Shown here: piece by piece, positions 33,675-42,062 of the stretch
Layout of the letters: every line of letters begins with the position of its first letter
Numbering within the stretch: the stretch's first letter is position 1
DNA from: Chloroflexota bacterium
GTDB lineage: Bacteria; Chloroflexota; Limnocylindria; Limnocylindrales; CSP1-4
Direction: 5' to 3'
Assembly: GCA_003169735.1 (NCBI GenBank)
Contig: PNAP01000031.1
Coordinates: 1-64,000, forward strand
Length of the DNA stretch: 64,000 nt
Made by a program: the position numbers and the translations under genes
The notes under the pieces: generated by a model
Databases searched by the model: none
What the model saw: the letters and a program-made list of their open reading frames with translations, nothing else
Told to the model about the DNA's origin: nothing

Positions 33675-33876
33675 CCCGGACCGCCCAGCGTTCAAGACCG
33701 ACCGATCGCCCACCGAGTCGCGACGGTCCCCACATGGGGATCGGCCGTTCTGGCACCCGGAAGCTGTCCACTGAGCGTCGAAACCGATGGCGCCACCAAC
33801 GAAAGACACCCGATCCGAGTCCGGGACCCCATCAGGGAGCGTCGACTCGTCGGTCTTGAACATGCAGCGGTCCAGA
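33675..33876. mobile_element. MITE-like inverted-repeat element, copy 2
   Basis: Left end from 33678 (GGACCGCCC...GTTCAAGACCGAC) matches the copy 1 left end at 24 of 25 positions. The reverse complement of the right end at 33849-33873 shares GGACCGCTG with copy 1's right end and GTTCAAGACCGAC with the left ends. Element length is 196 bp between GGACC ends versus 194 in copy 1. Interiors are not clearly alike. It sits between the XRE gene and the acyl-CoA dehydrogenase, in a region otherwise without genes (33547-33965). Confidence 0.55.
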
Positions 33877-33965
33877 AGGACGCCACACGCGATCGAACCG
33901 CGGCGATTGGCGATGCTTGCCGCCCAACGCCCGACCGGGCCGGCCCATACGCCCGAGTCGAGCCG

Positions 33966-35141
33966 CTACTCCCCCTTGATCCGCATCAATACGTGGTCGG
34001 CGACGATCAGGCGGTGGATCTGGTTCGTGCCCTCATAGATCTGGGCGCCTTTCGCGTCGCGCATCATCCGCTCGACGGGGAACTCGCGCGAGTAGCCGCT
34101 CCCCCCGAAGAGCTGCACCGCGTCGGTGGTGACGCTCATCGCGGCGTCCGAGGCGGTCCACTTGGCGAGTGACGAGGCCTCCGCGATGGGCTCGCCGCGA
34201 TCCTTGGCCTCGGCCGCCGCCCTCGTCAGGGCACGCGCCGCGGCGACCCGCTGCGCCATCTCGGCGAGCATGAAGCGCAGACCTTGCTGCTCCGCCAGGA
34301 CTCCACCAAACGCCCGCCGCTCCGTGAGGTAGCGCGCGGCGGCGTCCAACGCCGCCTGTGCCAGCCCGCAGCACGCCGCCGCGATCGAGATCCGGCCCTC
34401 CCCCAGCGCCGACAGCGCGATGCGCAGGCCCTGCCCTTCCTCACCCAGCCGGTTCGCGACCAGCACCTCGCAGCCCTCGAAGATGAGCTCGGATGCCGTG
34501 TCGGAGCGGATCCCGAGCTTCCGCTCTTTCCGCCCGAACCGGAACCCGGCCGTGCCGGCCTCGACCAGGAACGCCGTCACGCCCTTCGCCCCGGCGGCCG
34601 GGTCGACTGTCGCGAAGACCAGGTATCGCTCCGCTTCCCCTGCATTGGTGATCCAGATCTTGGTCCCGGTCAGCCGATATGCGGTGGGCGCTTCCGTCGG
34701 TCCGACACGGTCGGCGGACAGCCGCAGCGCGGCGGCGTCCGATCCAGCGCCGGGCTCGGTGAGGGCGAACGCACCGAGCTTCCGCCCCGCCAGCATCTCC
34801 GGCAGCCATCGCGCGCGCTGCTCGTCCGAGCCCCACGTCACGACCGGGAACTGCGACAGGATGTGGACGCTCAGCGAGACCGCCATCGCCATGTCGGCGT
34901 ACGCGATCTCCTCCATGACCAGCGTCCATGCTCGATACGAGAACCCGGCCCCGCCGACCGATTCGGGAAACGGCAGCCCGGTCAGACCGAGTTCGCCCAT
35001 GCGCGTGAAGAGCGAGCGGTCATAACGCTCCTCCTCATCGCGCGCGGCCGCTCCCGGCGCGATCTCCTTGGCCGCGAACTCGCGCACCGTCTCCTTGAGG
35101 AGGCGCTCCTCAGGCGTCAGTCCACCCGCGACGGCCGTCAT
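33966..35141 (-). CDS. Acyl-CoA dehydrogenase
   Basis: FAD-dependent alpha,beta-dehydrogenation of acyl-CoA. The 391-residue product has ALTEPGAGSDAAALRLSA (substrate/FAD loop), LTGTKIWITNAGEAERYLVF, RRAFGGVLAEQQGLRFMLAE, and the catalytic Glu in QIYEGTNQIHRLIVADHVL, the short/branched-chain position. GTG-type codons and length are standard. Start at 35141 overlaps the hydroxyacyl-CoA dehydrogenase stop by 4 nt. Together they resemble a butyryl/isobutyryl-CoA oxidation pair. Confidence 0.93.
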   Translation of the reverse strand: MTAVAGGLTPEERLLKETVREFAAKEIAPGAAARDEEERYDRSLFTRMGELGLTGLPFPESVGGAGFSYRAWTLVMEEIAYADMAMAVSLSVHILSQFPVVTWGSDEQRARWLPEMLAGRKLGAFALTEPGAGSDAAALRLSADRVGPTEAPTAYRLTGTKIWITNAGEAERYLVFATVDPAAGAKGVTAFLVEAGTAGFRFGRKERKLGIRSDTASELIFEGCEVLVANRLGEEGQGLRIALSALGEGRISIAAACCGLAQAALDAAARYLTERRAFGGVLAEQQGLRFMLAEMAQRVAAARALTRAAAEAKDRGEPIAEASSLAKWTASDAAMSVTTDAVQLFGGSGYSREFPVERMMRDAKGAQIYEGTNQIHRLIVADHVLMRIKGE

Positions 35142-36004
35142 CCGCGCGGATACGTGTAGAAGCCGCGTCCCGTCTTCTGGCCGAGATGCCCGGCCGCGAC
35201 CAGGTCGTGCAGCACCGCCGGCGGCGCGAAATGCGCCTGGCCGAACCCCTCGAAGAGCACCTCCATGATGCTCAGGCAGACGTCCAGCCCGATGAAATCG
35301 GCCAATTCGAGCGGTCCCATCGGGTGATTCAGGCCGACCTTCGCGCCCGTGTCGATATCCTCGGCCGTTCCCAGGCCCTGCTCGTATGCCCGCATCGCCT
35401 CTGCCAGGAACGGCATCAGGATGCGGTTGACGATGAACCCCGGCCGATCCTGGCTGACGATGACCTGCTTGCCGAGTTCGGCCGCGACCGCCCGCACGGT
35501 CAACTCCGTCTCGTCGCTCGTGTCCGTGTTGCGGATCAGCTCGATGAGCGGCATCACGGGCACGGGGCTGAAGAAGTGCATGCCAACGACCATCGGCCGG
35601 CGAGCTGCCCGGACCGCTTCGGCCAACCGAGCGATGGAGATGGAGCTCGTGTTGGAGGCGAGGACAGCCGATTCGGGCGCACCGGCATCCAGTCGGGCGA
35701 AGAGGTCGCGCTTGACGGCTTCGTCCTCGAAGACGGCTTCGACGGCCAAGTCGACCCCGCGCGCTCCATCCTCTACCGATCCGGCGATCGAGATCCGGCC
35801 CAGCGTGGCCAGGCGCTCGGCGTCGGTCATCCGACCCTTGGCGACCGACCGGTCGAGGTTGCCGGCGATGCGCTTGATACCGGCCTCGGCGCGCGCCCGC
35901 TCAGGCTCGAAGACTCGGACGTCGTGGCCGGCCATGGCCATGACCTGGGCGATGCCGTGCCCCATCAGCCCGACGCCGCACACCAGGACGGTTCGCTCAG
36001 TCAC
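35138..36004 (-). CDS. 3-hydroxybutyryl-CoA dehydrogenase
   Basis: NAD(P)-dependent oxidation of 3-hydroxyacyl-CoA. The 288-residue product has the Rossmann motif VLVCGVGLMGHGIAQVMAMA, DLAVEAVFEDEAVKRDLFAR, LASNTSSISIARLAEA and the catalytic His in GMHFFSPVPVMPLIELI. DRPGFIVNRILMPFLAEA and the C-terminal LNHPMGPLELADFIGLD complete the family pattern. Start GTG 36004: TACCCT at 36017-36012 ends 7 nt upstream, so leaderless. It heads the pair with the acyl-CoA dehydrogenase. Confidence 0.93.
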   Translation of the reverse strand: MTERTVLVCGVGLMGHGIAQVMAMAGHDVRVFEPERARAEAGIKRIAGNLDRSVAKGRMTDAERLATLGRISIAGSVEDGARGVDLAVEAVFEDEAVKRDLFARLDAGAPESAVLASNTSSISIARLAEAVRAARRPMVVGMHFFSPVPVMPLIELIRNTDTSDETELTVRAVAAELGKQVIVSQDRPGFIVNRILMPFLAEAMRAYEQGLGTAEDIDTGAKVGLNHPMGPLELADFIGLDVCLSIMEVLFEGFGQAHFAPPAVLHDLVAAGHLGQKTGRGFYTYPRG

Positions 36005-36083
36005 GTGGCACAGGGTATCGCCGCGTGCCTCATCCGCGCCACCGGTTCAGGTGCGCGGCACGTCACTGCCGATCGCCAGTCGG

Positions 36084-37151
36084 TCAGTCGCCGCCCGGGA
36101 CGTCCGCGGCGCCACCGCCCGCTGCGATGAGGAGTCGTTCCGCCGCCGTATACGGATCCAGATCGTGGGCCGCGACCGCGCTCAGCGTCGCGGCGGTTCC
36201 GGCGGCCAGGGATCCGTCGCGCAACCGATCCCACAGCCGCTCAGCGAGGATGCCGGCGACCTGCGCTTCGGCGCGTTTGAGCCTCGCGGCATCGCCGGCC
36301 GCCGCTCCAGGCACGGAGCCGTCGGATCGCGCCGCGTGTCGCCGATCCAGCGCGGCCAGCAATTCGGGCACGCCGGCGCCGGTCATCCCGGAAACGAGCA
36401 GCACGTCGGGGCGCTTCGGTCGAGGGCGATCGCCCATCGCGCGGTCGCGCGACACGCCGACGGTGAGCATCGCGCGCAGGTTCGCCGCTGCCCGGTCGGC
36501 GCCCGGGCGATCCGCCTTGTTGACGGCCACGATGTCGGCCACCTCGAGCAACCCGGCCTTGATGGCCTGCACCTCGTCGCCCATCTCGGGCGCCTGGACG
36601 ACGAGCGTCGTGTCGGCCACGGCCGCCACCTCGACCTCGCTCTGGCCCGTCCCGACCGTCTCGATGAAGATCAGCGGGAACCCGCACGCATCAAGGACTG
36701 CCGCTGCCGCGACGGAACTCGTGGCCAGCCCGCCGACGTGGCCGCGGGAAGCCATGGAGCGGATGAAGACGTCCGCGTCACCGGCGAACTGTTGCATCCG
36801 CACCCGATCGCCGAGGATGGCACCACCCGTGATCGGACTGGACGGATCGACGGCGATGACGGCGACCGGTCGGCCCGTGGCGCGTGCCTCGGCGATCAAC
36901 CCGGCGACGAGCGTGCTCTTGCCGGCCCCTGGCGCACCCGTCACGCCCACGAGATGCGCGCCGCCGGCCAGCGGATAGAGGATGCGCATGGCCACCTCTG
37001 CGACCCGCGTTCGAGCTTCGACTTCGGTGAGCAGTCGAGCCAGGGCGCGCCGGCTGCCGGCTCGGGCTTCCTCCGCCAGGCGCTCGCCCCGCGCCCGAGG
37101 GTCGAGCTGGGCGGTCATATCGGCCTTGGCGGTCGAGTCAGCCGACGTCAC
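36084..37151 (-). CDS. meaB: MeaB/ArgK GTPase chaperone of B12 mutases
   Basis: G3E-type GTPase that loads and protects adenosylcobalamin in acyl-CoA mutases. The 355-residue product has Walker [39 protein letters not shown] (switch region), [37 protein letters not shown], and NKADRPGAD (G4). All family motifs are intact. Start GTG 37151 overlaps the B12-binding subunit's stop by 4 nt: chaperone and corrinoid subunit are made together. The catalytic subunit lies 7 kb away. Confidence 0.95.
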   Translation of the reverse strand: MTSADSTAKADMTAQLDPRARGERLAEEARAGSRRALARLLTEVEARTRVAEVAMRILYPLAGGAHLVGVTGAPGAGKSTLVAGLIAEARATGRPVAVIAVDPSSPITGGAILGDRVRMQQFAGDADVFIRSMASRGHVGGLATSSVAAAAVLDACGFPLIFIETVGTGQSEVEVAAVADTTLVVQAPEMGDEVQAIKAGLLEVADIVAVNKADRPGADRAAANLRAMLTVGVSRDRAMGDRPRPKRPDVLLVSGMTGAGVPELLAALDRRHAARSDGSVPGAAAGDAARLKRAEAQVAGILAERLWDRLRDGSLAAGTAATLSAVAAHDLDPYTAAERLLIAAGGGAADVPGGD

Positions 37152-37564
37152 GCGTCCCGGTGCCGCGCGCTGGCGCGCAGGTAGTCGGCCACCTCGCGGA
37201 TGGTCGTGCCCGGCCCGAAGATGCGGCTGATGCCCGCCGCCTCGAGGGCCGGGATGTCGTCGTCCGGGATGATCCCGCCGGCCGTGACCAGGACGTCGTC
37301 CAGCCCCTGCGCCCGAAGCCCCTCGGCGATGCGCGGCAGGAGCGTCATATGCGCGCCCGACAGGATGGAGAGGCCTACCACGTCCACATCTTCCTGGAGT
37401 GCCGCCGTCACGACCATCTCCGGCGTCTGTCGCAGGCCCGTATAGATGACCTCGAAACCCTCGTCGCGAAGGCCGCGCGCCAGCACCTTGGCGCCTCGGT
37501 CGTGCCCATCCAGGCCCGGTTTGGCGATGAGGACCTTGATCGGGCGTTCCTTCGTATTCGGCAT
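37148..37564 (-). CDS. B12-binding (small) subunit of acyl-CoA mutase
   Basis: 138-residue corrinoid domain protein. [20 protein letters not shown] contains the DxHxxG motif whose His ligates cobalt (base-off/His-on). [20 protein letters not shown] and [20 protein letters not shown] are the nucleotide-tail sites. It is the separate small subunit of archaeal/IcmB-type mutases, partner for the large subunit at 44174-45934 or another. Start ATG 37564 with TATCAT at 37576-37571, 6 nt upstream (leaderless). Confidence 0.93.
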   Translation of the reverse strand: MPNTKERPIKVLIAKPGLDGHDRGAKVLARGLRDEGFEVIYTGLRQTPEMVVTAALQEDVDVVGLSILSGAHMTLLPRIAEGLRAQGLDDVLVTAGGIIPDDDIPALEAAGISRIFGPGTTIREVADYLRASARHRDA

Positions 37565-37644
37565 GCCCGGATGATAGGCGCGTCGACGGTCACCGGGCGC
37601 TAGCGCCAGCCCACTCCAGGCCCGCGCGTCGCCCGGCCACTCCC

Positions 37645-38376
37645 CTACGGCGCTCCGGGAGCCGGTCGTGCCAGGTGGGAGAAGAATTCGGCGCGCGTCT
37701 TGTCGTTCGAGCGGAAGATGCCGAGCACCGCGCTCGTGGTCATGATCGTGCCGGGCTTGCGCACGCCGCGCATCACCGCGCAGAGGTGCGTCGCCTCGAT
37801 GACCACGCCGACGCCCTTGGGAGCCAGCCGCTCCATCAGCAGATCCGCGACCTGGGACGTCAACCGTTCCTGGACCTGGAGCCGTCGGGCGAACGTCTCC
37901 ACGATGCGCGGGATCTTGGACAGCCCGATGACCCGGCCGTTCGGGATGTAGGCGACCCCGGCGGTGCCGAAGAACGGCAGCAGGTGGTGCTCGCACAGCG
38001 AGTAGAACGGGATCTCCTTGACGACCACCATCTCGCTGTAATCGACCTCGAAGATCGCACCGTTGATGAGGCGGTCCGTGTCGACGTGATAGCCGGCAGT
38101 CAACTCGGTGTACATGCGGTGCACGCGGTCGGGCGTGCCGGCAAGGCCGGCTCGGTCGGGGTCCTCACCGATCTCGACCAGGATCTGGCGAACGGCTGCC
38201 TCGACCGGCCGGTCAGCCTCTTCCGTGGTGCCGACACTATCGAGGTGCGGCACGACCGAACCCTCGATGTCCCCGGTGACGGCGTCCTCGCCGATCTCGC
38301 GCTCGATCTCGTCGACCAGGGCGCGCACGTTCGCAGGCAGCTCGGGTCTGGTCGGTCTGGTCGGGCGGTCGCTCAT
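37645..38376 (-). CDS. folE: GTP cyclohydrolase I
   Basis: First step of folate/tetrahydropterin synthesis. After an acidic extension of about 55 residues, the product has [40 protein letters not shown] (zinc Cys and His), [20 protein letters not shown] and [15 protein letters not shown] (third zinc Cys). 243 residues in total; the core is family length. Start ATG 38376 overlaps the tatA stop in ATGA, an odd partnership. A folate product is used by panB, but that link is only metabolic. Confidence 0.95.
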   Translation of the reverse strand: MSDRPTRPTRPELPANVRALVDEIEREIGEDAVTGDIEGSVVPHLDSVGTTEEADRPVEAAVRQILVEIGEDPDRAGLAGTPDRVHRMYTELTAGYHVDTDRLINGAIFEVDYSEMVVVKEIPFYSLCEHHLLPFFGTAGVAYIPNGRVIGLSKIPRIVETFARRLQVQERLTSQVADLLMERLAPKGVGVVIEATHLCAVMRGVRKPGTIMTTSAVLGIFRSNDKTRAEFFSHLARPAPGAP

Positions 38377-38549
38377 CCGGTCGGAGGCTGGTCGCCGTCC
38401 TTGTCGTGGTCCGTGTCACGCGACACCGCGTCGCGCGCTTCCTTGACGCCCCGGCCGAGCGCCGCGCCCAACGCGGGCAGGGTCTTCTTGCCACGCACCG
38501 CCAGGACGATGATCAGGATCAGCACCAGCAGCAGGGCAACGTCGCTCAT
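38373..38549 (-). CDS. TatA/E-like twin-arginine translocase subunit
   Basis: 58 residues: one membrane helix (about residues 4-17, [15 protein letters not shown]), a hinge [10 protein letters not shown], then an amphipathic helix ([14 protein letters not shown]) and a charged tail. This is the TatA/E layout, although the usual FG hinge is replaced. Start ATG 38549: TACGAT at 38561-38556 ends 6 nt upstream. The stop overlaps folE by 4 nt. No tatC is nearby. Confidence 0.75.
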   Translation of the reverse strand: MSDVALLLVLILIIVLAVRGKKTLPALGAALGRGVKEARDAVSRDTDHDKDGDQPPTG

Positions 38550-38598
38550 GCGCGCATCGTAGCGGTACGGTGGAAGCGGACGCGGTAGTCTCGCCGGT

Positions 38599-39099
38599 AT
38601 GCCCGACCAGAGCCTCCAGGAACGGTACGCACCGGACTCGATCTGTTTCGGCTGCGGGCCCGCCAATCCCGAGGGTCTCCATATCCGATCCTTCGCCGCG
38701 TCCGACCTGGGTGCCGACCCGGACGCCGGCAAGGACGGGAGCGAGTGCGTCTGCGACTGGACGCCATCGCCACATCACGACGCTTTCCCCGGCACGCTCA
38801 ACGGCGGCATGATCGGCACGCTCATGGATTGCCACTCCAACTGGACGGCGGCGCGTCACCTGATGCGTCAGGCGGGCGCGACCAAGGCGCCGACGACGGT
38901 GACGGCGGACTACCACGTTCGACTTCGGAAGCCCACACCGTCCGATCGACCGGTGCACGTTCGGGCGTGGGTGGTCGAGTCGACCGCCGACCGCGCCACC
39001 ATCGACGCCGAGATGTCATCAGGCGGCGTCGTGACCGCGACCTGTCGCGGCCTGTTCGTGGCCGTCAGGCCGGGCCATCCGGCATACGAGCGCTGGTAG
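38599..39099 (+). CDS. PaaI/hotdog-fold thioesterase
   Basis: 166 residues. CFGCGPANPEGLHIRSFA at the N-terminus and, centrally, AFPGTLNGGMIGTLMDCHSN form the hotdog helix with the catalytic Asp. The C-terminal strand VTATCRGLFVAVRPGHPA is also typical. The CFGCG start occurs in a common acyl-CoA thioesterase subgroup. Start ATG 38599 with TAGTCT at 38586-38591, 7 nt upstream. Divergent from tatA-folE; its 3' end overlaps the convergent hydrolase gene by 35 nt. Confidence 0.85.
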   Translation: MPDQSLQERYAPDSICFGCGPANPEGLHIRSFAASDLGADPDAGKDGSECVCDWTPSPHHDAFPGTLNGGMIGTLMDCHSNWTAARHLMRQAGATKAPTTVTADYHVRLRKPTPSDRPVHVRAWVVESTADRATIDAEMSSGGVVTATCRGLFVAVRPGHPAYERW

Positions 39100-40042
39100 C
39101 GACGCTCTCGAGCAACGCGCGAAGCTCAGAGGCGACCTCCGCCGGCCGGTAGCGCATCAGGTTGTGGCCCGATCCGGGATAGCGCACGACGCGCGGAGCC
39201 ACCAACCCGACCGAGGCTCGTGCCCGGACGACGTCATCGAGCGCCAGATCACGCTCGCGAGCGTCCTCGTCGTCGGCCGTGGCCGCTTCCGCGACGAGCA
39301 CCAGCATCGGCACGGCGGCGCGGGTCAGCGCTTCCAGCGGACGGTACGAGTACATCGCTTCGACCGACCCGCGGACCGCCGCCGACCGACTGACCAGCCC
39401 GACGTGACCGGCGTGCTTCTGGTCGACCTGGGCGCGGGCGGCCGCTTCTTGGTCGGCGTCCCACGTCGCTGGGTCGAACGCCTCCCGGTCGGCGAGGAAG
39501 GCGTCCATCGAGCTCATCACTTCCGGCGGGTCGGCGAGGCCGGCGAGGAACTCGGATTGGCTCGCGCGGGTCGCTTCGGCGATGTCCTCCCAGCCGCCGT
39601 CGACGAGGGCGATCGCCGCCACCGATGCGGGTCGGAGTGCCGCCATCGTGGCCGCGATCATCGCCCCGAACCCGTGACCCGCCACGACCGCGGGCGGGCC
39701 ATCCATCGCATCCCCCCAGCCATGGCCGGTCATCACGGTGAGCACGTCCATCGCCAGCGACGACAGGTCGTAGCCGCTTCGGGCCGGATCGGAGAGGCCG
39801 TGGCCGCGCAAGTCGACCGCGATGACGTCGGTGACGTCCTGGAGGCGGCGAGCCACCGGGGCCCAGATGCGCGCCGTCTGCGTGATGCCGTGGAGGAGGA
39901 CCAGCGGGGGGAGCGGCGGCGCGCCGGGCCGGTCCGCGGCGACGCCCCAATCGAGGTAGTGGATCCGGTCGCCGGTCTCGAGTCGGATGACGAACGATTC
40001 GGGCTCGCCCGCGTTGGCTTCGGGCGGGGGCGCGTCGCTCAC
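39065..40042 (-). CDS. Alpha/beta hydrolase
   Basis: 325 residues. LVLLHGITQTARIWAPVARR gives the oxyanion HG, VIAVDLRGHGLSDPARSGYD follows, and the nucleophile elbow is AVVAGHGFGAMIAATMA. That elbow is G-H-G-F-G, so the usual Ser is replaced by His. VRYPGSGHNLMRYRP ends with the catalytic His. The missing nucleophile Ser suggests a non-hydrolytic or haloperoxidase-like variant; activity is doubtful. Start GTG 40042 is chosen because TATGCT (40054-40049) ends 6 nt upstream; the longer upstream frame crosses the divergent gene. Confidence 0.82.
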   Translation of the reverse strand: MSDAPPPEANAGEPESFVIRLETGDRIHYLDWGVAADRPGAPPLPPLVLLHGITQTARIWAPVARRLQDVTDVIAVDLRGHGLSDPARSGYDLSSLAMDVLTVMTGHGWGDAMDGPPAVVAGHGFGAMIAATMAALRPASVAAIALVDGGWEDIAEATRASQSEFLAGLADPPEVMSSMDAFLADREAFDPATWDADQEAAARAQVDQKHAGHVGLVSRSAAVRGSVEAMYSYRPLEALTRAAVPMLVLVAEAATADDEDARERDLALDDVVRARASVGLVAPRVVRYPGSGHNLMRYRPAEVASELRALLESVATSARMPDGPA

Positions 40043-40047
40043 CCGAC

Positions 40048-40054
40048 TAGCATA
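40048..40054. promoter_or_regulatory. Shared divergent -10 element
   Basis: TAGCATA reads as -10 TAGCAT on the plus strand (40048-40053, 8 nt before the metallopeptidase ATG at 40062) and TATGCT on the minus strand (40054-40049, 6 nt before the hydrolase GTG at 40042). The two hexamers overlap by 5 bp and both genes look leaderless. Confidence 0.6.
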
Positions 40055-40061
40055 GGCAGCG

Positions 40062-40508
40062 ATGCCCATCCGTCGCCGCGGGTCGCTGGCCCGCCGCCAT
40101 GTCCATCGCCGCTCGGCGCTCGGCGTGGACGCGGGCGGCAGCGCGGCCGGTGCGGGATATGGGCACTTCGAGGACCTCGTGGCACAGGCGCTCGACACGC
40201 TGCCGGCTCCGTTCGCGGCACTGCTCGAAAATGTGGCCGTGGTGATCGAAGACGAGCCGTCGGCCGAGCAGCTGCGGGGCGGCGACGGCGAAACGCTGTA
40301 TGGCCTCTACGAGGGCACGCCGGCCGTGGAATATGCGGCCGACTGGGTGCCCTTCCCGAACAAGATCACGCTCTTCCGCTTCCCGCTCGAGGAAGACTTC
40401 CCCGATCCGATCGAACTGGCAGAGGAGGTGCGCCGGACCGTCATCCACGAGCTGGCCCATCACGCCGGTATCGGCGAAGAGCGCCTGCGCGAACTCGGCT
40501 ACGACTGA
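40062..40508 (+). CDS. Zincin-like metallopeptidase (DUF1025/MetX family)
   Basis: 148 residues. A basic N-terminus is followed by FEDLVAQALDTLPAPFAALL, VAVVIEDEPS, LYGLYEGTP and the zinc motif VRRTVIHELAHHAGIG (His129, Glu130, His133) with RLRELGYD closing. This is the small one-domain HExxH family found in many high-GC bacteria; its substrate is unknown. Start ATG 40062, probably leaderless. Its 3' end overlaps the convergent dehydratase gene by 10 nt. Confidence 0.88.
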   Translation: MPIRRRGSLARRHVHRRSALGVDAGGSAAGAGYGHFEDLVAQALDTLPAPFAALLENVAVVIEDEPSAEQLRGGDGETLYGLYEGTPAVEYAADWVPFPNKITLFRFPLEEDFPDPIELAEEVRRTVIHELAHHAGIGEERLRELGYD

Positions 40509-41536
40509 GGCGGAGCGGCAAGCAGCTCGCCGAGGCGCGCCAAGTCGACATTGCCGCCGGAAGCGATCACGCAGACGGTCTCGCCGTCGTGGATGGGTAC
40601 CTGGCCGGAGATGACCGCACCGAGCGCGGTCGCGCCGGCTGGTTCGAGGACCTGCTTCATCCGCTCCATCGCGAAGCGCATGCCGCCCACGATCGTCGGC
40701 TCATCGACCAGGAGGATGTCGTCCACGTAGCGACGCACGAGGTCGAGCGTCCAGGCCCCGGCGAACGGCGCCCCGAGACCATCGGCGATGGAAACCGGAT
40801 GGATCTGGACCGGCTTGCCAGCCGCCAGGCCAAGCGTGATGGCGTTGCTGCGCTCCGGCTCGATGCCGATGACGCGGACGCTCGGGCGGAGCTGCTTGGC
40901 GGCGGCCGAGACACCCGAGATGAGGCCGCCACCACCGACGCCGACGACGATGACATCGACGTCGGGCAGGTCCTCGACGATCTCGAGCCCGACGGTCCCC
41001 TGCCCGGCGATGATCTCGGGGTCATCGAACGGCGGGACGTAGACGAGGCCGCGTTCCTCCTGGAGTTCCTGCATCCGGATGAGCGTCTCGCCCACGTGCG
41101 CACCGTGGAGCACGACTTCGGCGCCGTAGCCGGCCGCGGCGTCCGCCTTGGAGCGCGATGCGCCGGTCGGCATGCACACCGTCACTGGCACGCCGGCCGA
41201 CGCGCCGACATAGGCGAGCGCGGCGGCATGGTTGCCGGCCGAGATGGTGATGAGGCCGCGAGCACGTTCGTCGGGAGTGAGTTGGAGGACGCGGTTCGTG
41301 GCGCCGCGCGGCTTGAACGAGCCGGTGACCTGGAGATGCTCCGCCTTGAGGAAGAGGCGCGGCCTGGCGTCGCGTGACGGCCCGTCGCCGATCCGGATCC
41401 CGAGGCGCGCGCCGAGGAGGCGTGCCGCAGTTCGGGAGCTGAGCATCGGCGTTCGGTGGACGCGGCCGGCGATCCGCGCACGTGCCTCGTGGATCGCCGC
41501 GAGGGACACATCGCGAAGCGCGCGCTCGTCAGTCAC
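40499..41536 (-). CDS. PLP-dependent threonine/serine dehydratase
   Basis: Deaminates threonine (to 2-oxobutyrate) or serine. The 345-residue product has the catalytic Lys in QVTGSFKPRGATNRVLQL, ISAGNHAAALAYVGASAGVP (substrate loop), GVGGGGLISGVSAAAK (phosphate loop) and a C-terminal IASGGNVD. There is no ACT domain, so it is the catabolic or non-allosteric form. Start GTG 41536: TAGACT at 41548-41543 ends 6 nt upstream. 2-oxobutyrate would feed propionyl-CoA and methylmalonyl-type metabolism in this window, by inference. Confidence 0.9.
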   Translation of the reverse strand: MTDERALRDVSLAAIHEARARIAGRVHRTPMLSSRTAARLLGARLGIRIGDGPSRDARPRLFLKAEHLQVTGSFKPRGATNRVLQLTPDERARGLITISAGNHAAALAYVGASAGVPVTVCMPTGASRSKADAAAGYGAEVVLHGAHVGETLIRMQELQEERGLVYVPPFDDPEIIAGQGTVGLEIVEDLPDVDVIVVGVGGGGLISGVSAAAKQLRPSVRVIGIEPERSNAITLGLAAGKPVQIHPVSIADGLGAPFAGAWTLDLVRRYVDDILLVDEPTIVGGMRFAMERMKQVLEPAGATALGAVISGQVPIHDGETVCVIASGGNVDLARLGELLAAPPQS

Positions 41537-41548
41537 CCGAGGAGTCTA

Positions 41549-41838
41549 GAGCGCGAGAGCATGGTCATCGAGCGCCACAAGTCGATCAGCTGGTCGATGC
41601 GGCCGCGAGTCGCCGGGCGATGCGCTTACCTCCAAATGGGCACCATGAAGCCACTGTTCACGGAATCGGAGCCATTTCCCGCCAGCCCGACCCCTTGATG
41701 CCCCTTTGGCGGCAAGCACCAGAACCGCGGCCGTCTGGTGCGCATTTGGCGAGAAACGGAAGCGTCGGGCGCCCAGCCGGCAGTGCGAAGGTAGGATTCA
41801 ACAATGGCTGCCGGCGACGTCGGACTCAGGTATGCGCG
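41549..41838. other. Intergenic stretch with a hairpin and stray -10
   Basis: No convincing gene. An 8-bp stem lies at 41716-41723/41734-41741 (GCACCAGA/TCTGGTGC, 10-nt loop). TAGGAT at 41792-41797 is followed after 6 nt by ATG 41804, the leaderless pattern. However, the frame from that ATG runs 100 codons into arsR with poor coding character, while the frame with a recognisable zinc motif starts at 41839. A frameshift between the two is possible. Confidence 0.35.
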
Positions 41839-42015
41839 ATGGCGAGCGTGGCTTCGGACCTGTATGTCGGATGTCCTGTACCACCGGCTGGGCCTGCGGG
41901 TGCCAAGGCTCGCGACTGCGGCGACCACGACTGGTACAGCCGGGGAGATGGGATCGACGCGTGCTACCACTGCCGTGTCGAGCGTGCGACGCCAGACGAC
42001 GCGCCGTGGGTTTGA
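41839..42015 (+). CDS. Small putative zinc-ribbon protein
   Basis: 58 residues. The C-terminal half reads CGDHDWYSRGDGIDACYHC, with Cys, His, Cys, Cys spaced like a treble-clef/zinc knuckle. The N-terminal half is weakly ordered. The zinc-like pattern and Trp-Tyr pair are unlikely by chance, so I include it with caution. ATG 41839 has no good ribosome site; translation may begin at ATG 41804 with a frameshift. It lies just upstream of the arsR promoter. Confidence 0.4.
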   Translation: MASVASDLYVGCPVPPAGPAGAKARDCGDHDWYSRGDGIDACYHCRVERATPDDAPWV

Positions 42016-42027
42016 CCCAGACGCTAC

Positions 42028-42056
42028 TTGCGTACTTGCGCAATCAATGAGACACT
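42028..42056 (+). promoter_or_regulatory. arsR-trx promoter with palindromic operator
   Basis: -35 TTGCGT at 42028-42033, 17-bp spacer, -10 GACACT at 42051-42056, 6 nt before the GTG of arsR. The perfect palindrome TTGCGCAA (42036-42043) sits in the spacer, and ACTTGCG is directly repeated (42026-42032 and 42034-42040). ArsR-family proteins bind short palindromes between -35 and -10, so autoregulation is likely. Confidence 0.5.
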
Positions 42057-42062
42057 ACGGGC

